A stretch of DNA of 64,000 nt from Tenrec ecaudatus (GCF_050624435.1 NC_134545.1:87882063-87946062), one strand, 5' to 3'. Positions 46,801 through 58,695 are shown, counted from the first letter of the stretch. Notes: generated by a model from the sequence alone, not told the origin. Numbers and translations: made by a program.

Positions 46801-49800
46801 AGAGAAAGATTAGATTTTCTGCTCCTGTAAAGATTGGCAGCTTTGCAAACCCTATGGGGCAGTTCTTGACCCTGAACAGTCATCAGGGGCTGGAATGGAC
46901 TTAATGGAGCAGCTTTATTTTGTTATTATGGAGGAAGAAATAAGTAAGTAAATAAGATTATTTGTGGATAATGAACTAACAAGTCATTGAAAGACTTGCA
47001 GTTTGAAAATATTTTTCTGCTGTTTAGAAAATTAATGGTAGGGGCCCAGAGTGACTACAGGTTGATGAGTTTTAGAGGCCGTTGTGATGGTTCTCAGCTG
47101 CAGTCGGTAGTCTTCTTTCCACTGTGGGTTATATGAAAATGTGCGGAGCTCTTTCAGATGGTCATGATGACCAGAGAGGAAGGGCGCTGGCGCGCGTCTT
47201 AGGGATACTGAATGTTCTAATACAGGCTGCAGTTCCGTTTAGCAAAGAATTCTCTACTTCAAATGCCAGTCACACCCATTAAAAACAGTGTGCTAGGGTG
47301 TGATGGGGAAGTGAAGAGAAATATATACTGAGAGGTGAGATACGAAGTAGAGACTTAATGATAGATTAGATGTGAGGGGTGAGGGATTGAGGCTCTAGGT
47401 ACCCCTAGCTCTCAGGCTCTCCCAGCTATTCAAGAGTGCCTTTCACTGAGGTAGAAAACACTAGAAGAGGATCCAGTTTGTCAGCTCATGGAATGATGTT
47501 GACTCAGATTATGCCTCATTTAACAGATGTTCAGTAGATAGGTGGATGATAATGGAAAATTCTTGACCTTAGAAGAGAGGTAAGGATTGTAGCCAAGTGT
47601 AATATTCAACAGTGAAAGATGGATGAGACTGCTTACAGGAAGAGTGTGAAGCAAGCCAGTAAAGGGACTGGGTGTGCGCCAGAGGTCCTCCAACATTTAA
47701 TGACCACGTAGGAGAGAGATGAAAGGAGAGGCCAGAGAAGTAGGGAGAAAATCACGAGAATTATGAATGTCAGTGAGTGTTTACAAAGGATAAGTACTTC
47801 ACAGAGACCTCTTCAGTATAAGCAGTCGAGCCAGAAGCCAGGATTTGTGAGATCGCATTAGCTGGTGATGGTAATAGAGGTCAGATTGTGAGACTCCTTG
47901 CTTCCATGCCATTGCTCTTTTCTCTGCCATGAAAGTATGTGAAGCGAATGGCAAATAGATCAAGGTGTGTGGGCCGCGGGGGGGGGGGGGCCTGTGGGGA
48001 GGGAGAAGACAAAGACTGATGTTAGAAATTCTACAATGGAAGTTCATTTTTCTTACATTTTCTTATCTATTTTTGAAATTGTTTTAAAATTTCTATAATA
48101 CTTATGAAAAGATTGTGAATTTTGAAAAACCAAAATTTAGTAAAGCAAGAGTTTAATATTTTCAGATGACTGCTAATGGTAGTATTCAAATGAAAAACCC
48201 TACCAATCATCTTTGTAATATATTGAGATCCCTCTCTTGAAATATTGGATACATTTCCTTAGAGATATAAATAATAAATAAGGATGTCTTTAGAAACAGA
48301 ATTGGAATCATTTTGAATAAGTTACTTTAAGACTCGAGTATTCAGGTGACTTCTTTGAAAAAATTCTAGATGGTTTATAAAAATGTGGGGGAGATGTGGA
48401 TCCCTTAATGATTATATTGACAAAAGACTTTAAAATCACTGAAACAGGTTCCATGGAGATCAGGAATGTTATTACCAGGACGACCTACGAGTCTTGTCTA
48501 GTCTTACCAAAAAGGAACACATGAAAGGGAATGAGACCATGTTGGACTTTCGAACAAGTAAATTTGTTCTGCGGATTTCCCGGGACTCGTACCAACTCTT
48601 AAAGAGGCATCTTCAGGAGAAACAGAACAACCAGATCTGGAACATCGTTCAGGAGCACCTCTACATCGACATCTTTGATGGGATGCCACGTAGTAAGCAA
48701 CAGATAGACGCCATGGTGGGAAGTTTGGCAGGAGAGGCTAAACGAGAGGCCAACAAATCAAAGGTATGGGAATAAACCTTCAGAACTCTATGATGCAGGT
48801 TATGACAAATTATAGCATTTCCAGCTATGAATTTTGCACATTTCTTTTTTCTTCCTGTAGCTAGTTTGGGGATGATTTTGCTGGATAATTATGGTGGCAA
48901 GATTAATTTCCTGTTTCATTTAGCAGAGGCCTGACACAGTGACAGTGTCCCTCCCTGCCCCTCCCCCACAGAGCCACGTCCCACGGAAGAGCTTCTGGGG
49001 TTGCCATAGGGGCACCACAATGCCATCACTGGTCCGGCTCCTCCTAGGCCTCTGCTCCCTCTCTTTCAAATATGACTGTCTTCTCTGTGTGCACAAGCTA
49101 GTGTTCCAGCTCCAGCATTGTGTGCACATGTACTTCGTGAAGGAAGAATGGCTCTGTTGAAACTCCCTTTTTATCAGGAAAATAGTGGTTTTCCCTAAAA
49201 TTATTTTTTTAAAATATATTTTAAATTTTTATTTATAATAATTTTATTAGGGAACAACTCTTATCACAATCCATACATACATCAATTGTGTAAAGCACAT
49301 TTGTACATTCATTGCTCTCATCATTCTCAAAACATTTGCTCTCCACTTAAGCCCCTGGCATCAGCTCCTCATTTTTTCTCCTCCCTCCCTGCTCCCGCCT
49401 CCCTCATGAGCCCTTGATAATTTACAAATTATTATTTTGTCATATCTTGCCCTGTCTGACATCTTCCTTTATCCACTTTTCTGTTGTCTGTTCCCCAGGG
49501 AGGAGGTCACATGTAGATCTTTGTATAGTCAGTTCCCCTTTCCAACCCACCCTTCCTTTACCCTCCCAATATTGCCACTCACACCCCTGGTTCTGAAGGG
49601 ATCATCAGCCCTGGATTCCCTGTGTTTCCATTTCCTATCTGTACCAGTGTACATCCTCTGGTCTAGCCAGACTTGTAAGGTGGAATTGGGATCATGATAG
49701 TGGGGGTGGGAGGAAAGGAAGCATGTAGGAACTAGAGGAAAGTTGTATTTTTCATTGTTGCTACATCACATCTTGACTGGGTCATCTCCTCCCTGGGACC

Positions 49801-52800
49801 CTTCTGTAAGGGTCCACAAATGGGCTTTGGGTCTCCACCCTGCACTCAGCCCCTCATTCACTATGATAAGATTTTTTGTTTTGATGATGCCTGATACCTG
49901 TTGCCTTCAACACCTCGTGATCACACAGGTGGTGTGCTTCTTTTATGTGGGCTTTGTTGCTTCTGAGCTAGATGGCCGCTTGTTTACCTTCAAGCCTTTA
50001 AGACCCCAGACGCTGTATCTTTTTATAGCCGGGCACCATCAGCTTTCTTCACCACATTTGCTTATGAACACATTTGTCTTTAGTCATCTTATCATGGAGG
50101 TGAGCACACAATGATAAGATTTTTTGTTCTATATAGTATATTTCTGTGTATATCTGTTGGTCAGAACTATGTGGCCATTTCTAGAGAGCCTGTGATTTAA
50201 TTGAGGACCCTGCTGCTCCAGCAGGTTCAGGGCTCGGTTAGCAAGGGAAAAGGGGGAGGGAGAATGGCAACTGGATAGGCAAGGGAAGCATACCAAGGTG
50301 TATATACTAAGAAGTATGTATTAGTTAGCCAAAAATTAATTAAAATGTTGACTTTTGACTTGTAGGTCTTTTTTGGTTTATTAAAAGAACCAGAAATTGA
50401 GGTGCCCTTGGATGATGAGGATGAAGAAGGAGAAAATGAAGAAGGAAAACCTAAAAAGAAAAAGCCTAAAAAAGATAGTATTGGGTCCAAAAGCAAAAAA
50501 CAAGACCCCAATGCTCCACCTCAAAACAGGTGAGGGAAAAAGCTCAAGAACTTGGGTGGGGCTTCAAGTTGTCAATATGCAAAGGAGAATTTCCAGCGTT
50601 TTTATCTTTCACAGAATTCCTCTTCCTGAGTTGAAAGATTCCGATAAGTTGGACAAGATCATGACTATGAAAGAAACCACCAAGCGAGTCCGCCTTGGCC
50701 CCGACTGCCTCCCCTCTATCTGCTTTTACACATTCCTTAACGCTTTCCAGGTCGGTGAAGTAGCGGGCGGTTTCCACCCGGGGAGTCACGTAAAATGGCG
50801 ATTTACTGATTTATTATTAAAAGAAATTCAGTGTGTTAACTGATAGGTACTTTTAAAATTTAAATTCTCAATGCAAACATAAATACAGCATTTAGGAAAA
50901 GAGATGCTTGAATGCTGCTCAGAAGGACTGAAGGCAACGTCTACGAGATCTTTAGGTACTTGCAGATACCTGAATCTATTTATACTTGACCGTTGTTCCA
51001 CTGAACAAAATTCTGCTAGCTGTTGAGAAATCGGAAACTGTGATTCATCCCTAATGTACTTGGTTTAAGTACTTATGTAAACATTAGTAATTTTTAAATT
51101 AAGAATTATACAAAAAAATAATTTGACATGTCCATATAGACTTTTTATAATAGGCTACTGAGGATATGTTTAGCAAAGTGCAAAAATTTGGAGGGAAAGG
51201 GGAATAAATGATGACATTCTCCAAATGAGTGATTTCAGATAGTGGGTTTTTAACTGAAAAAAATCATAACATGAATCCCAAGTGGTTTCTCTCTCTCTGT
51301 TTTCTTCAATTTTTCATCGTGAGTTAGCCGAGTGTTTACAGAGCAGGTCATCATTTTTGTATTGAACAACTTACCAAATTCCTCCCACGGGCTTACCCTG
51401 TTCCCATCATTTTTGCCCGTCTTTCTCTTGTCTGCTTGTAGCTTCTCCTTCACTCACAGTGAGGCCCGTCTCCACTCCATCCTGGGACTTCGCCTCCTTC
51501 ATTTCCCTCCAGCCTGTGTGTGCGTGTGTGTGCGTGTGTGTGTATGGTGAACTTTTACACAGCAGGTTTGCTTCCCATTCACTCGTATGAATGGCCATGT
51601 GAGGGTTTTAACTGTCTCTTGTTTTTTCATCAGTGAAATTGACCAACCTCCAATAATTTCTACTCAGTTATTCAGTGCCATTGGGTATCTTCTCCATAAA
51701 GTATAAACATTCTTATGATTTCAGTTTAGTGATTCTGTAAACTAGTTTCCCTGCCCTTTTATCTTCCTCTTTTTGTTTTTAAGGTAATTACTGACTATTT
51801 GGTCTCATGGATGATTTCTTTTTATTTACTTAAGTTTATTAAATACTTTTATTGGGGGCTCTTACATCTCTTTTCACAATCCATACATTTATGCATTGTC
51901 AAGCACATTTGTGTACATATGTTGCCATCATTTTCAAAGCCTTTTCTTTGTACTTGAGCCCTTGATATCAGCTCCTCATTTTCCTCTGCCTTCCCTCCCT
52001 CACGAACCCTTCATAAGTTATAGATTATTATTTTCATATCTTACATTGTCCTCTGTCACCCTTCACCCACTTTTCTGTTGTTTATCCCCCTGGGAAGGGA
52101 ATTATATGTTGATCCTTGTGATTGATTCCCTCTTTCTCCCCACACCTTCCCCTTATCTTCCTGGTATCTTTATTCTCATTGTTGGTCCAGAGGGGTTTAT
52201 CTGTCCTGGATCCCCTGTGTTGAAGGCTCTTATCTGTAGCTGTGTACATGTTCTGGTCTAGTCTGAGTTGTAAGGTAGACTTGAAGTCCTGATAGTGGGG
52301 GGTGGGGAGAGGAAGCATTAAAGAACTAGAGGAAAGTTGTATGTTTCATCTGTGCTATACTGCACCCTGACTGGCTTGTCTCTTCCTTATGGCCCTTCTT
52401 CTGTAAGGGATGTCCAATTGTCTTCAGATGGGCTTTGGGTCTCCACTCCACGTGTCCCCCCATTTCCCCTGCCCCATTTACATTGGTATGATTTTGTTCT
52501 GGGTCTTAAATGGGATACCTGATCCCATTGACACATCATGATCACACAGGCTGGTGTGCTTCTTCCATGTGGGCTTTGTTGCTTCTCCGCTAGATGGCCG
52601 CTTATTTATTTTCAAGCCTTTAATACCCCAGATGCTGTATCTTTTGATAGCTGGGCACCATGAGCTTTCTTCACCATATTTGCTTATGCATCCATTTTGT
52701 CTTCAGTGAACATGTCGGGAAGGTGAGCATCACAGAATGCTGGGTTATTAGAACAAAGTGTTCTTGTGTTGAGGGAGTACTTTAGTCGAGGCCCAGTGCC

Positions 52801-55800
52801 CATCTGCTATCTTAATTCTTAACATATAGATATAAGTACATAAATCTGTTTCCCTGTCATTATTTTAAAATACATTTACATATGTACATGCCGATATTTA
52901 AATCTCTATAAATGTCGTTTGCTTCCTAGTTCTTTTCTCTATTTCCTTTTACTTCCCTCTTGTCCCACCATTATGTTTGGCCTTCATTCGGGTTTAGTAA
53001 TTCCTCACTGTTACATTGCCCTTGATTAAGCCCCACTAGGCTGGCTGGTTTCTTATAGGAGCGCCGTACTTGTGGACCATATTCTTTATTTTTGTGACCC
53101 GCTTTGTTATTTAGCTAAAAGATAACAGGGAATAGAGCCAGCCAATAGTCATGGGGTCATATGCTCATAAGAAAAAGAACAGGTAGTCAACATGTTCAAC
53201 ATGTAGTCTGTACACTGACTGCCATGTTTATCTTCAAACAGTGCTGTTTATTATAAACTGTTTTCCATCTGCAGGGCCTCACTGCAGTGGATGTCACTGA
53301 TGACTCCAGTCTGATTGCTGGAGGTTTTGCAGATTCAACTGTCAGAGTGTGGTCTGTGACACCCAAAAAGCTCCGCAGTGTAAAGCAAGCCACAGGTAAC
53401 CGAGACGACCTGTGAGGACAGACACCACATACATACTTCTCTACCATTTTCACCGGTTCGATTTCCATAGGATACACACAGAGCTTGAAGTCTTGGCCAA
53501 AACTCAGCTCATTTCCAGATGCTAACCTCCTTCCCAGGGAAAGTACCCTGAACTGACAGGGACTTGGGTGCTTGACCAGCCTAATTTCTATGACCCTCAG
53601 TGCCCTTATTTATAGAATGAGGTGGGTAGGGTAGAAAATTTTTTAAAGTTAAAAACCTAACATTTTGTGATTGAGAATTTCCAAAAATCTTTAAACAGCG
53701 AGAGTGCATTCTATATTTAGCCATTAAAAAAGAGGTAAAAAGAGGGAGGCGGCATGAAGGAGTTTAAGAAGGAGGAACATGTTCTGAAGTGGATTGTTGT
53801 AGCAGTTTACTACCCTGCTGGATGTGATCGCACTATGTCTGGATTAGCGCCTAATAAAATGGTTAAAAAAAGTTAGCTGTGAAAAAAAAGTTAAATGTGG
53901 GCTATATGCAAATGAATAGCTTAAAAATCTGATAAGTGCAGGACTTCATTTTACATAATTTCTTGCTAGCTGCATTATTTAAATAAGACATCTTAAAAGA
54001 ATTTTAGTATTTTAATCTTTGTGAAATAGGGGTATCATTGGCAAACATGATTTCAGTCCTAATTAAAAACTGATTAGCTGTGTCTATTAACTGCTCTGAA
54101 CTTGAAGTTTCCTATACATACAACTAGGATACGATCACTTCATTTGGAAGCATTGAGAACTTTTCAAATGCTAGCTCTTTCCCTGAGCAGTGATGTGAGT
54201 GCTAAACTGCTTTGATGAATGTGCCTTTAACATTCAGTATTTCTGGACCATTTTAGATCTTAGCCTCATAGACAAAGAATCGGATGATGTCTTAGAAAGA
54301 ATCATGGATGAGAAAACAGCCAGTGAGCTGAAGATTCTGTATGGTCACAGTGGGCCTGTCTATGGAGCCAGCTTCAGTCCGGATAGGTAAAATTCAAACA
54401 TTAAAGATTCAATACTGCTTCCATATATTGAGATTCTATGAAAGTAAAATACTGGAGACATTATGCAAATACTGGGGAGAGATCTGCTAAAAAAATCTCA
54501 CAGTTGCCTGTCACACGGCATCTTTTAGAATCTTGCAGTTTGCTAATATATCTTGGGTAACTGGTATACTGAATGGCAGCTTCACTATATACCTCAATTG
54601 ATGATAGAATCAAGGTATACAACAACTTCAGGGTTGACAGGCTTAAAAAAATTCTTGAGTTTTACATTACTACACCGTTTCTCATAATCCAAGGCGTGCA
54701 TTTCCTTCTACGCAGTTCTGGGGTGCCGCGGGTTAGACATTGGACTGCTAGTGTCAAACATAGCAGCCTCTCTTGGGGAGAAAGATGAGGCTGTCCGCTC
54801 ATGTAAAGATTTAGTCTGGGGACTGTGTAGGGTAGCTGTGAGGTTTGGGCTTTGATGGCAGTGGGTTTTGGGGCTTGGTGCATTTTCCTCTAGTAGACCC
54901 CACTTTTCACAATCCAAACTCAGGCAGTAGGTACTCAGGTGAACATCGTCAATGGTAGTTGATTTGATTGGTATTTTCAACTCAGTGTATTTTTTGTTCA
55001 TATAACAAATTAGGAATATTTTCAACTCTTGCTCTATACTATGAATTCCAGGTGTATACTAAATGTGAGGTGTAGCGTGTAAAGCCTTTTTAATGTAGTC
55101 AGATATGTGGAGCAAGTGGGCAGGTGACCAGATGTTATTTTGGGATTCAAATGTATCCATCACCTTTTCCTAGGAACTACCTGCTTTCCTCTTCAGAAGA
55201 CGGCACCGTTCGATTGTGGAGCCTTCAGACGTTCACCTGCTTGGTGGGCTATAAAGGACACAACTACCCTGTATGGGACACACAGTTTTCTCCCCATGGA
55301 TACTATTTTGTGTCAGGGGGTCACGACCGAGTAGCTCGGTAAGAATACTGCAGTCTTTTCAGTCTCTTCAACGAACAGTGTTTTTTCTTTGGGAATTGCA
55401 TGAGCCAAACTCCTTTTCATTTCTGTTATTTAGGGACCAACTTTTTGAGATACGTAAGCAAGGATATTGATTTCCTGATTTTCTTCTGTCCCAAGTTACT
55501 CTGCATTTAGAAGCCGCCCCGTATTGGAAAATGAATTGGGACAGGACTATTACATCTGAAATTATGTCTACACCACAAGTCTTGCCTTTCTGTCTTGTTA
55601 GTTTACTACCATGCCTCCCCTACCTTCCATGTTTAACCATGTCTTTTTCTACCACCAAGCCTTTGTTTCTTTTATATATTTTCTAAATAATTTAGGTTAA
55701 GGTACATCAGATTAGAAATGAATTATGTGGTGGCTAAAACTGAAGGGAGATTATGTCCTATTTTAGTTTTAAGGAGCTGTGGTGCCATGGCCGCTAAGTA

Positions 55801-57887
55801 CTCAGTTGCTAATGGAAAGATGGGCCGTTTGAGCTCACCAGCAGGTACACAGGAGGAAGCTGTGTGCCAATCTGCTTCTGTGAAGCTAGAGCTTTAGAAA
55901 CCCTAAGGGGACAGTTCTACACTGTTCTGTAGGGTCATTATGCATTAGAATTAATGGAAATAGTTTACTTACGGTTTAGCAAGGAGTTGGGGGGTGAGGT
56001 GGGGCAAGGTTCATATAAACTGAAACCCAATGCTAACTAGTCAATTCCTACTTAAAGTGACCCCTTTCAGGGCTTCTGAAATGGTAAATTTTTATAGGAG
56101 CCTCGTCTTTCTCTGAGACCTGCTGTTGGGTTCAAACCAGTGACCTTGAGGTTAGCACTTACCTAACACTGGCACCAGGGTTTGTGTAGGGCATTCAAAA
56201 TTAATTTAAAAAAAAATCTTTTTAACCAGACCAACTCCAAAAAAGTTTCAATTACTCATCTTCCCCTCAATTAGTGAACCAACACTTGACATAGATACTG
56301 CCATATTTATTTTAGGATCTATCCTAAGTTACTAATTATCATCTTTTGTGTTCAACTTTTCAACTTCTGAAAAAGGCTCTGGGCTACAGACCACTACCAG
56401 CCTTTAAGGATATTTGCTGGACATCTTGCTGATGTAAATTGTACCAGATTCCATCCAAACTCTAATTATGTTGCTACGGGTTCTGCAGACCGAACAGTGC
56501 GGCTGTGGGATGTCCTGAATGGGAACTGTGTAAGGATCTTCACTGGACACAAGGTGATTTTCACCCTCTTTATTACCCTTGCACACAAAATGCCTTCAAG
56601 ATCAACTACGTTACCAAGCATTTAGAAGATATCCAAATCACCAATTCTTTTTTTTGCTCCACCCCTACCCCAATTCTGTCTTTTATATATGTATATATAT
56701 ATATATATTCAGCACTATATTTATCATTTCCGTTGACTTCTCTTTTCTAGGGACCAATTCATTCCTTGGCATTTTCTCCCAATGGGAGATTCCTGGCTAC
56801 AGGAGCAACCGATGGCAGAGTACTCCTGTGGGATATTGGACATGGCTTAATGGTTGGAGAATTAAAAGGCCACACAGATACAGTCTGTTCACTTAGGTTT
56901 AGTAGAGATGGTGAAATTTTAGCATCAGGTAAATGACTAGAGATGGCTTTGTGGTAATGATATGCTGAAAGGCAACATTGGGTATTGAACTCTAAATGTG
57001 CCGTTGGCTGATGTTAAGACTTGTCTTATTGTTTTAGGAGCCCTGGTGGCATAGTGGTTGAGTGTAGGGCTGCAACCGCAAGATTAGCAGTTCAAAACCA
57101 AAAGCGCCTCTTTGAGAAAAATAAGTTTTTTTTACTCCCTTGAAGAGTTAATCTCTGAAACGCATAGGGACAGTTCTGCCCTGCCCTATAGGGTCGCTAT
57201 GAGTTGGCATCAGCTCCATGGCAGAATTTAAACTACATAGGATTGCAGAGTTGATGTAGACTTGTTAGCAGGGTTTTGGCTTATTTGGGCTTTAAGCTCT
57301 AGTGGCACAGAGGCACATCCTTGGCTACTACTGGAAAGGTGCTTGGTTTAAGGCCACCAGTGTTGCCACGAGAGAAAGCTGTGGCTGTCTGCTTCTGTAA
57401 AGATTTTAGTGTCTTGGGAAGTATGGGACAGCTCTACTGTCTTGTAGTCAATATGCATTAGAATGGGCGGTGACTGGCTATTTTAGCTTCAGTTAACACC
57501 CTACAAGTAAGCTGACTTCTTGGCTTTCATCTATTTGAAATAGTCCTTTAGGAGAGTTGTTGAGGTTCTTACCAAATATGTACAGCAAATACATAAAGGG
57601 TAACCGATAAGATGTTCATGTCCAAATGTGATGAATGCTACTCAATGAATGTTCTTGGCTGCTCCTTAGGTTCAATGGATAACACAGTCCGGTTGTGGGA
57701 CGCTATCAAAGCATTTGAAGATTTAGAGACTGATGACTTTACTACAGCCACTGGGCACATAAACTTACCTGAGAACTCACAGGAGTTATTGCTGGGAACA
57801 TACCTGACCAAATCAACACCAGTTGTACACCTCCATTTTACTCGAAGAAACTTGGTTCTAGCTGCAGGAGCTTATAGTCCACAATAA
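43038..57887 (+). CDS. TAF5: TAF5, TBP-associated factor 5 of TFIID (11 coding exons, whole gene span)
   Basis: The spliced product is 801 residues (human 800). Exons: 43038-43599, 45562-45799, 48448-48763, 50366-50529, 50615-50750, 53275-53395, 54257-54386, 55174-55338, 56376-56553, 56751-56928 and 57670-57887; all junctions keep frame with GT/AG. The N-terminal ~90 residues are Gly/Ala/Pro-rich. A LisH motif (TLLAVLQFLRQSNLREAEEA) lies near residues 95-125. The TAF5 N-terminal domain spans about 195-345. A Lys/acidic linker follows, and then WD40 repeats from about 465 to the end, with repeated GH...WD signatures such as VRLWDVLNGN and TVRLWDAIKA. TAF5 scaffolds the histone-fold TAFs in TFIID in the nucleus for RNA polymerase II initiation. 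The start ATG has A at -3 and G at +4 and matches the human start. It lies convergent to ATP5MK. Confidence 0.97.
43600..45561 (+). other. TAF5: TAF5 intron 1
   Basis: Starts in the CpG island. A MIR-like complement lies near 43968-44090. The rest is unique sequence without coding signal. Confidence 0.8.
45562..45799 (+). CDS. TAF5: TAF5 coding exon 2
   Basis: Reads VGSVAVDDQPDVSAVLSAYT and onward to AKAFFEK, the start of the conserved TAF5 N-terminal domain. Acceptor aaacag, donor gtacgt. Differences from human are few (for example VEDQ to VDDQ). Confidence 0.96.
46480..46672 (+). repeat. AfroSINE
   Basis: cctcaaggtagtggttcaaa, gtctgctcgtgtgaacattt, ggcggcagtgggcttggttt. Confidence 0.75.
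46714..46915 (+). repeat. AfroSINE, near full length
   Basis: aaggagccctggtggtgtgt, gggttaagcgttagattgcc, ctgctcctgtaaagattggc, aaccctatggggcagttctt. Confidence 0.85.
48448..48763 (+). CDS. TAF5: TAF5 coding exon 3
   Basis: Reads FHGDQECYYQDDLRVLSSLT and onward to EANKSK, completing the N-terminal domain. Acceptor aaacag, donor gtatgg. Essentially identical to human. Confidence 0.96.
48764..50365 (+). other. TAF5: TAF5 intron 3, half occupied by an L1-like copy
   Basis: 49222-50135 is a minus-strand L1-like 3'-end copy. 48770-49215 shows no named element. Confidence 0.8.
49222..50135 (-). mobile_element. Tenrec L1-like 3'-end repeat, 0.9 kb copy
   Basis: aataattttattagggaaca, caatccatacatacatcaat, on to gtgagcacacaatgataaga. 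Antisense to TAF5. Several successive frames are open but not protein-like. Confidence 0.92.
50366..50529 (+). CDS. TAF5: TAF5 coding exon 4 (acidic/Lys linker)
   Basis: Encodes VFFGLLKEPEIEVPLDDEDE and then a Lys-rich, probably nuclear-localising stretch (KPKKKKPKKD). Acceptor ttgtag, donor gtgagg. An 85 bp intron follows. Confidence 0.96.
50615..50750 (+). CDS. TAF5: TAF5 coding exon 5
   Basis: Reads IPLPELKDSDKLDKIMTMKE and onward to YTFLNAFQ. The donor is gtcggt, which departs from the usual purine at +3, but frame and homology require it. The first WD repeat begins in the next exon. Confidence 0.93.
50751..53274 (+). other. TAF5: TAF5 intron 5, half occupied by an L1-like copy
   Basis: An L1-like copy spans 51840-53065 and a (GT)n tract lies near 51510-51543. 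50830-51500 is unique. Confidence 0.8.
51840..53065 (-). mobile_element. Tenrec L1-like 3'-end repeat, 1.2 kb uninterrupted copy
   Basis: Starts acttttattgggggctctta and runs without inserts through gtgagcatcacagaatgctg to ttacattgcccttgattaag. It is the best single copy here for judging the family, and no reverse-transcriptase motif is visible in it. Confidence 0.92.
53275..53395 (+). CDS. TAF5: TAF5 coding exon 6 (WD40)
   Basis: Reads GLTAVDVTDDSSLIAGGFAD and onward to VRVWSVTPKK, a WD40 blade. Acceptor tctgcag, donor gtaacc. Confidence 0.96.
53396..54256 (+). other. TAF5: TAF5 intron 6
   Basis: A MIR-like piece (53583-53640) and a short L1-type 3' end (53750-53875, ending cctaataaaatggttaaaaa). 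The rest is unique. Confidence 0.7.
54257..54386 (+). CDS. TAF5: TAF5 coding exon 7 (WD40)
   Basis: Reads LSLIDKESDDVLERIMDEKT and onward to LYGHSGPVYGASFSPDR, the start of the next WD blade. Acceptor ttttag, donor gtaaaa. Confidence 0.96.
54387..55173 (+). other. TAF5: TAF5 intron 7 with one SINE
   Basis: AfroSINE at 54716-54870. Flanks are unique. Confidence 0.75.
54716..54870 (+). repeat. AfroSINE
   Basis: acattggactgctagtgtca, gagaaagatgaggctgtccg, tgatggcagtgggttttggg. Confidence 0.8.
55174..55338 (+). CDS. TAF5: TAF5 coding exon 8 (WD40)
   Basis: Reads NYLLSSSEDGTVRLWSLQTF and onward to SGGHDRVAR, with a clear GH...W WD40 pattern. Acceptor tcctag, donor gtaaga. Confidence 0.96.
55770..55972 (+). 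repeat. AfroSINE
   Basis: ttaaggagctgtggtgccat, gtttgagctcaccagcaggt, gaaaccctaaggggacagtt, tgcattagaattaatggaaa. Confidence 0.8.
56020..56182 (-). repeat. AfroSINE
   Basis: taactagtcaattcctactt, ataggagcctcgtctttctc, cactggcaccagggtt: tail to head. Confidence 0.75.
56376..56553 (+). CDS. TAF5: TAF5 coding exon 9 (WD40)
   Basis: Reads LWATDHYQPLRIFAGHLADV and onward to RLWDVLNGNCVRIFTGHK. The acceptor is an A-rich gaaaaag, so the polypyrimidine tract is weak. Donor gtgatt. Confidence 0.95.
56751..56928 (+). CDS. TAF5: TAF5 coding exon 10 (WD40)
   Basis: Reads GPIHSLAFSPNGRFLATGAT and onward to RFSRDGEILAS. Acceptor ttctag, donor gtaaat. Phase 0 in, phase 1 out. Confidence 0.96.
57037..57235 (+). 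repeat. AfroSINE, full length
   Basis: ttaggagccctggtggcata, cgcaagattagcagttcaaa, ctatagggtcgctatgagtt, cagctccatggcagaattt. Among the best preserved copies. Confidence 0.9.
57291..57478 (+). repeat. AfroSINE
   Basis: taagctctagtggcacagag, gctgtctgcttctgtaaaga, caatatgcattagaatgggc. Confidence 0.75.
57670..57887 (+). CDS. TAF5: TAF5 terminal coding exon 11
   Basis: Reads GSMDNTVRLWDAIKAFEDLE and onward to LVLAAGAYSPQ, then TAA at 57885-57887, matching the human C-terminus. Acceptor ccttag. Confidence 0.96.
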
Positions 57888-58695
57888 ACCATCGGTACTC
57901 AAGACCTTTTGGAAGCTACTGTTTGAAAAAGGAGACTGAAAGCAAATACCTCAGTGATTTAATATTTAAGCTACAAAGAATGTTTTGTCTATATGGATCT
58001 GGAAGTATGCTGCTTGGAACATCTGAACAGGACGGTTCCACATTTCTATAGCAACCACCTTTAACTAATTTCCGTTAGCTGAATGGGAGGTATTATGTTC
58101 ATGGAGGAGACATTTATGGTGCTTTGGATTGTGTGGAAACTATGCATATTCTGTTCAAATGCTACTTTAATTTATTATTTCTGGAGAGAGAAAAAAAAAT
58201 TCATCCAGCTTCAAAAGAATTCAAACAGTATAATTAATACCACCTTAAATTGTGGCTGAAGGATTCTATGAACGTAATGTTTCTGCTGTAAAGGCCGTTA
58301 AGGCACGGCCCTCAAGTGTGATGTAGACCCACCAACACTTTCCCTTGGCCCACGGCTAGCAGACGTATGTGACTGGGTAGGGTAGACTACGTTCTTTCCC
58401 AAGAGCTGGTGAAGTACAACCACTGACTGACACCTGCAGTTACACCTGTTGGTACCGAGTGCTGAAACACTCTAAACCAGGTTTTCATGTTCTACTTCAG
58501 CTAACAGAGAATAGACAGCCTAGTACACTTGAAGTCAGACAGACATTTCAGTTGCTTACCTCTAGGACTGAGCCTTGCTTTGGTAAACTTAAAAAAAAAA
58601 ATAGACCAAGTCACTGCCAGTTTTTTGCCTTTGTTTCATTTTGTACAGTTTTTATATTTTTGATATCTTGTAAATAAAAACAACCAGCTTTTCCA
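57888..58695 (+). other. TAF5: TAF5 3' untranslated region
   Basis: About 800 bp of repeat-free sequence between the TAF5 stop codon and the AATAAA at 58673. Its end is inferred as 15-20 bp beyond the signal. It abuts, and may overlap, the ATP5MK 3' end on the other strand. Confidence 0.8.
58673..58678 (+). terminator. TAF5: TAF5 poly(A) signal AATAAA
   Basis: Canonical AATAAA within gtaaataaaaacaacc, followed about 20 bp on by the ATP5MK end region. Confidence 0.85.

Larger units (their letters stand above)
45800..48447 (+). other. TAF5: TAF5 intron 2
   Basis: Two AfroSINEs (46480-46672 and 46714-46915) and a G run near 47980. Otherwise unique sequence. Confidence 0.8.
55339..56375 (+). 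other. TAF5: TAF5 intron 8 with inverted SINE pair
   Basis: A sense SINE at 55770-55972 and an antisense SINE at 56020-56182 lie about 50 bp apart and could fold back in the pre-mRNA. Confidence 0.75.
56929..57669 (+). other. TAF5: TAF5 intron 10 with two SINEs
   Basis: AfroSINEs at 57037-57235 and 57291-57478, both sense. Confidence 0.8.
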
